This document shows, in pieces, positions 6,533 to 7,373 of a stretch of 7,373 bases of DNA; position 1 is the stretch's first letter, and each line of letters opens with the position of its first letter. The notes beneath the pieces were generated by a model that saw only the letters and a program-made list of their open reading frames with translations, did no database searches and was not told where the DNA came from. The DNA comes from Verrucomicrobiia bacterium (GTDB lineage Bacteria > Verrucomicrobiota > Verrucomicrobiia > Verrucomicrobiales > Akkermansiaceae): NCBI GenBank assembly GCA_947460915.1, contig CANHKJ010000149.1:1-7373 (forward strand), given 5' to 3'. The position numbers and the translations under genes were made by a program.

Positions 6533-6988
6533 TATCTCAGCTATGTAGGGAAATTCGCCGGACTGGTCACCGCGCTCGATGGCATTCCTTTTGTTGATCC
6601 ATCGATCGATGTCATCGTCTTTGCTGCGGCATCGCTGCTCAAGGACACGGCGAACCGCATCGGTGATCTGCTCGACGACGGTAAGCCGATCAAGAGCTTT
6701 AAGAGCTGAGCGACATCAGCACCATCGGGCTGCTGGGAATTTGCTCAGTGCTGGATGCCGCTGGAAGAGCCATGGGTCGGACCGACCTGCCTGTCGTAGC
6801 CTTGACGAAGATTGGATGGGGGGAAATGGTGAACACCACCTCCGCTTTCCCTCTACAAGCTGCGCCTGAACAATTACGAGGTCCTGAACATCCCCGGCAA
6901 TGCGGATCAGGGAAAAACGGTGAAATCGGTGTTGAAGCTTGTAATTTTCTGTAGTACTACCCAGGTCGCCGCTACTGAAAGTAAATGA
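6533..6988 (+). pseudogene. Frame-broken remnant of one or two unidentified genes
   Basis: Coding-like sequence runs through three segments that do not share a frame. Segment 1 (6533-6709) reads 'YLSYVGKFAGLVTALDGIP...' to 'NRIGDLLDDGKPIKSFKS' and has no start codon of its own. Segment 2 (about 6703-6849) is shifted by one base and reads 'ELSDISTIGLLG...' to 'LPVVALTKIGWGEMVNTTSAF'. Segment 3 (about 6851-6988) is back in the first frame and reads 'LYKLRLNNYEVLNIPGNADQ...' to 'VAATESK'. The amino acid make-up of each is protein-like, while the other frames of the same bases are rich in Arg, Ser and His, as shadows usually are. I do not recognise the family. The first segment resembles the end of a small protein with a hydrophobic helix. 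The break points lie near 6703-6709 and 6850. Sequencing error is an alternative to true decay. Confidence 0.5.
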
Positions 6989-7302
6989 ATCCCGAATCAT
7001 CCATGATCCTGCCGTTTCAAAACTTCGCATCCTCCACCGGGAGAGTGCTACTCATGTCGGCGGCTATTTTCGCTGGCGCCCTGACGCCCTCCCCAAGTCA
7101 GGAAACGCCCCGCCCGGAATTCCCAGCCGGTATCCGAATCCCCGCCGCGGCGCGGGGTAAGGCCGCCATTGTGGCATTGGGCAACAGGCTGCCGGAGGTG
7201 GCCTCCCATTATCGCAAGACCCCAGAGGAACTCCGCGCGCTGTTCAGAGCCGACCATTGCCTCCAAATCAACACCGAGGGCCGGCTCTGCTACGCCTGCT
7301 AG
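6985..7302 (+). CDS. Truncated N-terminus of a secreted protein, possibly a pseudogene
   Basis: A 105-residue ORF. ATG 6985 overlaps the stop of the preceding remnant (ATGA); ATG 7003 is another possible start. A signal-like stretch 'RVLLMSAAIFAGALTPSPS' (residues 20-38) is followed by a proline-rich linker. A small helical module then follows, 'AIVALGNRLPEVASHYRKTPEELRALFRADHCLQINTEGRLCYAC' over residues about 61-105. From memory, this kind of module sits just after the signal peptide of large secreted proteins in Verrucomicrobiota, where the chain runs on for hundreds of residues. Here a TAG at 7300-7302 ends it right after 'LCYAC', so the gene is probably cut short by a nonsense change or by a frameshift. 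It may alternatively be an intact small secreted protein. The assignment to that module is recollection, not a search result. Confidence 0.5.
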   Translation: MNPESSMILPFQNFASSTGRVLLMSAAIFAGALTPSPSQETPRPEFPAGIRIPAAARGKAAIVALGNRLPEVASHYRKTPEELRALFRADHCLQINTEGRLCYAC

Positions 7303-7324
7303 CCTCACCATCATTCTATCCAAT

Positions 7325-7373
7325 ATGAAACCTCCGTCGCCCAGCCGTCGTGTCAGATTCGCAGGTGCCAACC
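7325..7373 (+). CDS. Possible start of a further gene, cut by window edge
   Basis: ATG 7325 opens a frame that stays open to the end of the window and encodes 'MKPPSPSRRVRFAGAN'. It starts 22 bases after the stop of the preceding ORF. No Shine-Dalgarno sequence is visible, as for other genes here. The basic SRRVRF stretch could be the n-region of a signal peptide, but too little is visible to call a product. Confidence 0.35.
   Translation, partial: MKPPSPSRRVRFAGAN

Noticed and set aside
6579..6869. 96-residue + strand ORF
   Set aside because: Rich in Arg, Ser and His; it is the shadow of the better coding frames of the broken remnant at 6533-6988.
6716..7030. 104-residue - strand ORF
   Set aside because: Antisense shadow of the remnant and of the following ORF; no domain or plausible composition.
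7048..7371. 107-residue - strand ORF at the right edge
   Set aside because: Antisense to the 6985-7302 ORF, which has a signal peptide and a recognisable module.

Overview
The window looks like chromosomal DNA from a member of the Verrucomicrobiota or the wider PVC group. The evidence is the protein types: an S1-type sulfatase, a long secreted protein with autotransporter-associated beta-strand repeats, a Ca-loop and a C-terminal 'QTSADLSTWTNV...FLRL' module, and a secreted alpha/beta hydrolase. Weak or absent Shine-Dalgarno sequences are also common in that group. This placement rests on pattern recognition and was not tested by any search.

Layout. Positions 1-747 hold the C-terminal two-fifths to half of a sulfatase that starts upstream. 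Positions 748-982 form a leader with two stem-loops, one of them terminator-like. Positions 983-4117 encode a 1044-residue secreted beta-repeat protein. Positions 4118-4270 are intergenic and contain a strong RNA hairpin. Positions 4271-5527 encode a secreted alpha/beta hydrolase (esterase or S9-like). These three genes all run on the + strand and fit extracellular handling of decorated polysaccharide: sulfate removal, binding or surface display, and ester removal. The substrate cannot be read from the sequence.

From 5528 on, the character changes. A convergent three-helix membrane protein lies on the - strand (5629-6006). Upstream of it is a long inverted repeat with three one-sided T bulges (6077-6148). 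Next comes the 3' end of a degraded group II intron on the - strand (about 6222-6519), with domain V, a short domain VI-like hairpin, and the last ~50 recognisable residues of its reverse transcriptase/maturase. Immediately beside it is a frame-broken coding remnant on the + strand (6533-6988). After that comes an ORF (6985-7302) that looks like the N-terminus of a secreted protein cut short by a stop, and a possible new gene start at 7325. Positions 5528-7300 therefore read as a mobile-element-scarred, decaying stretch next to an intact catabolic or surface locus.

I saw no CRISPR array, tRNA or rRNA. I found no clearly new biological system. The best candidates for a second look are the attC-like inverted repeat beside the intron remnant, the frame-broken gene at 6533-6988, and the unassigned membrane protein.
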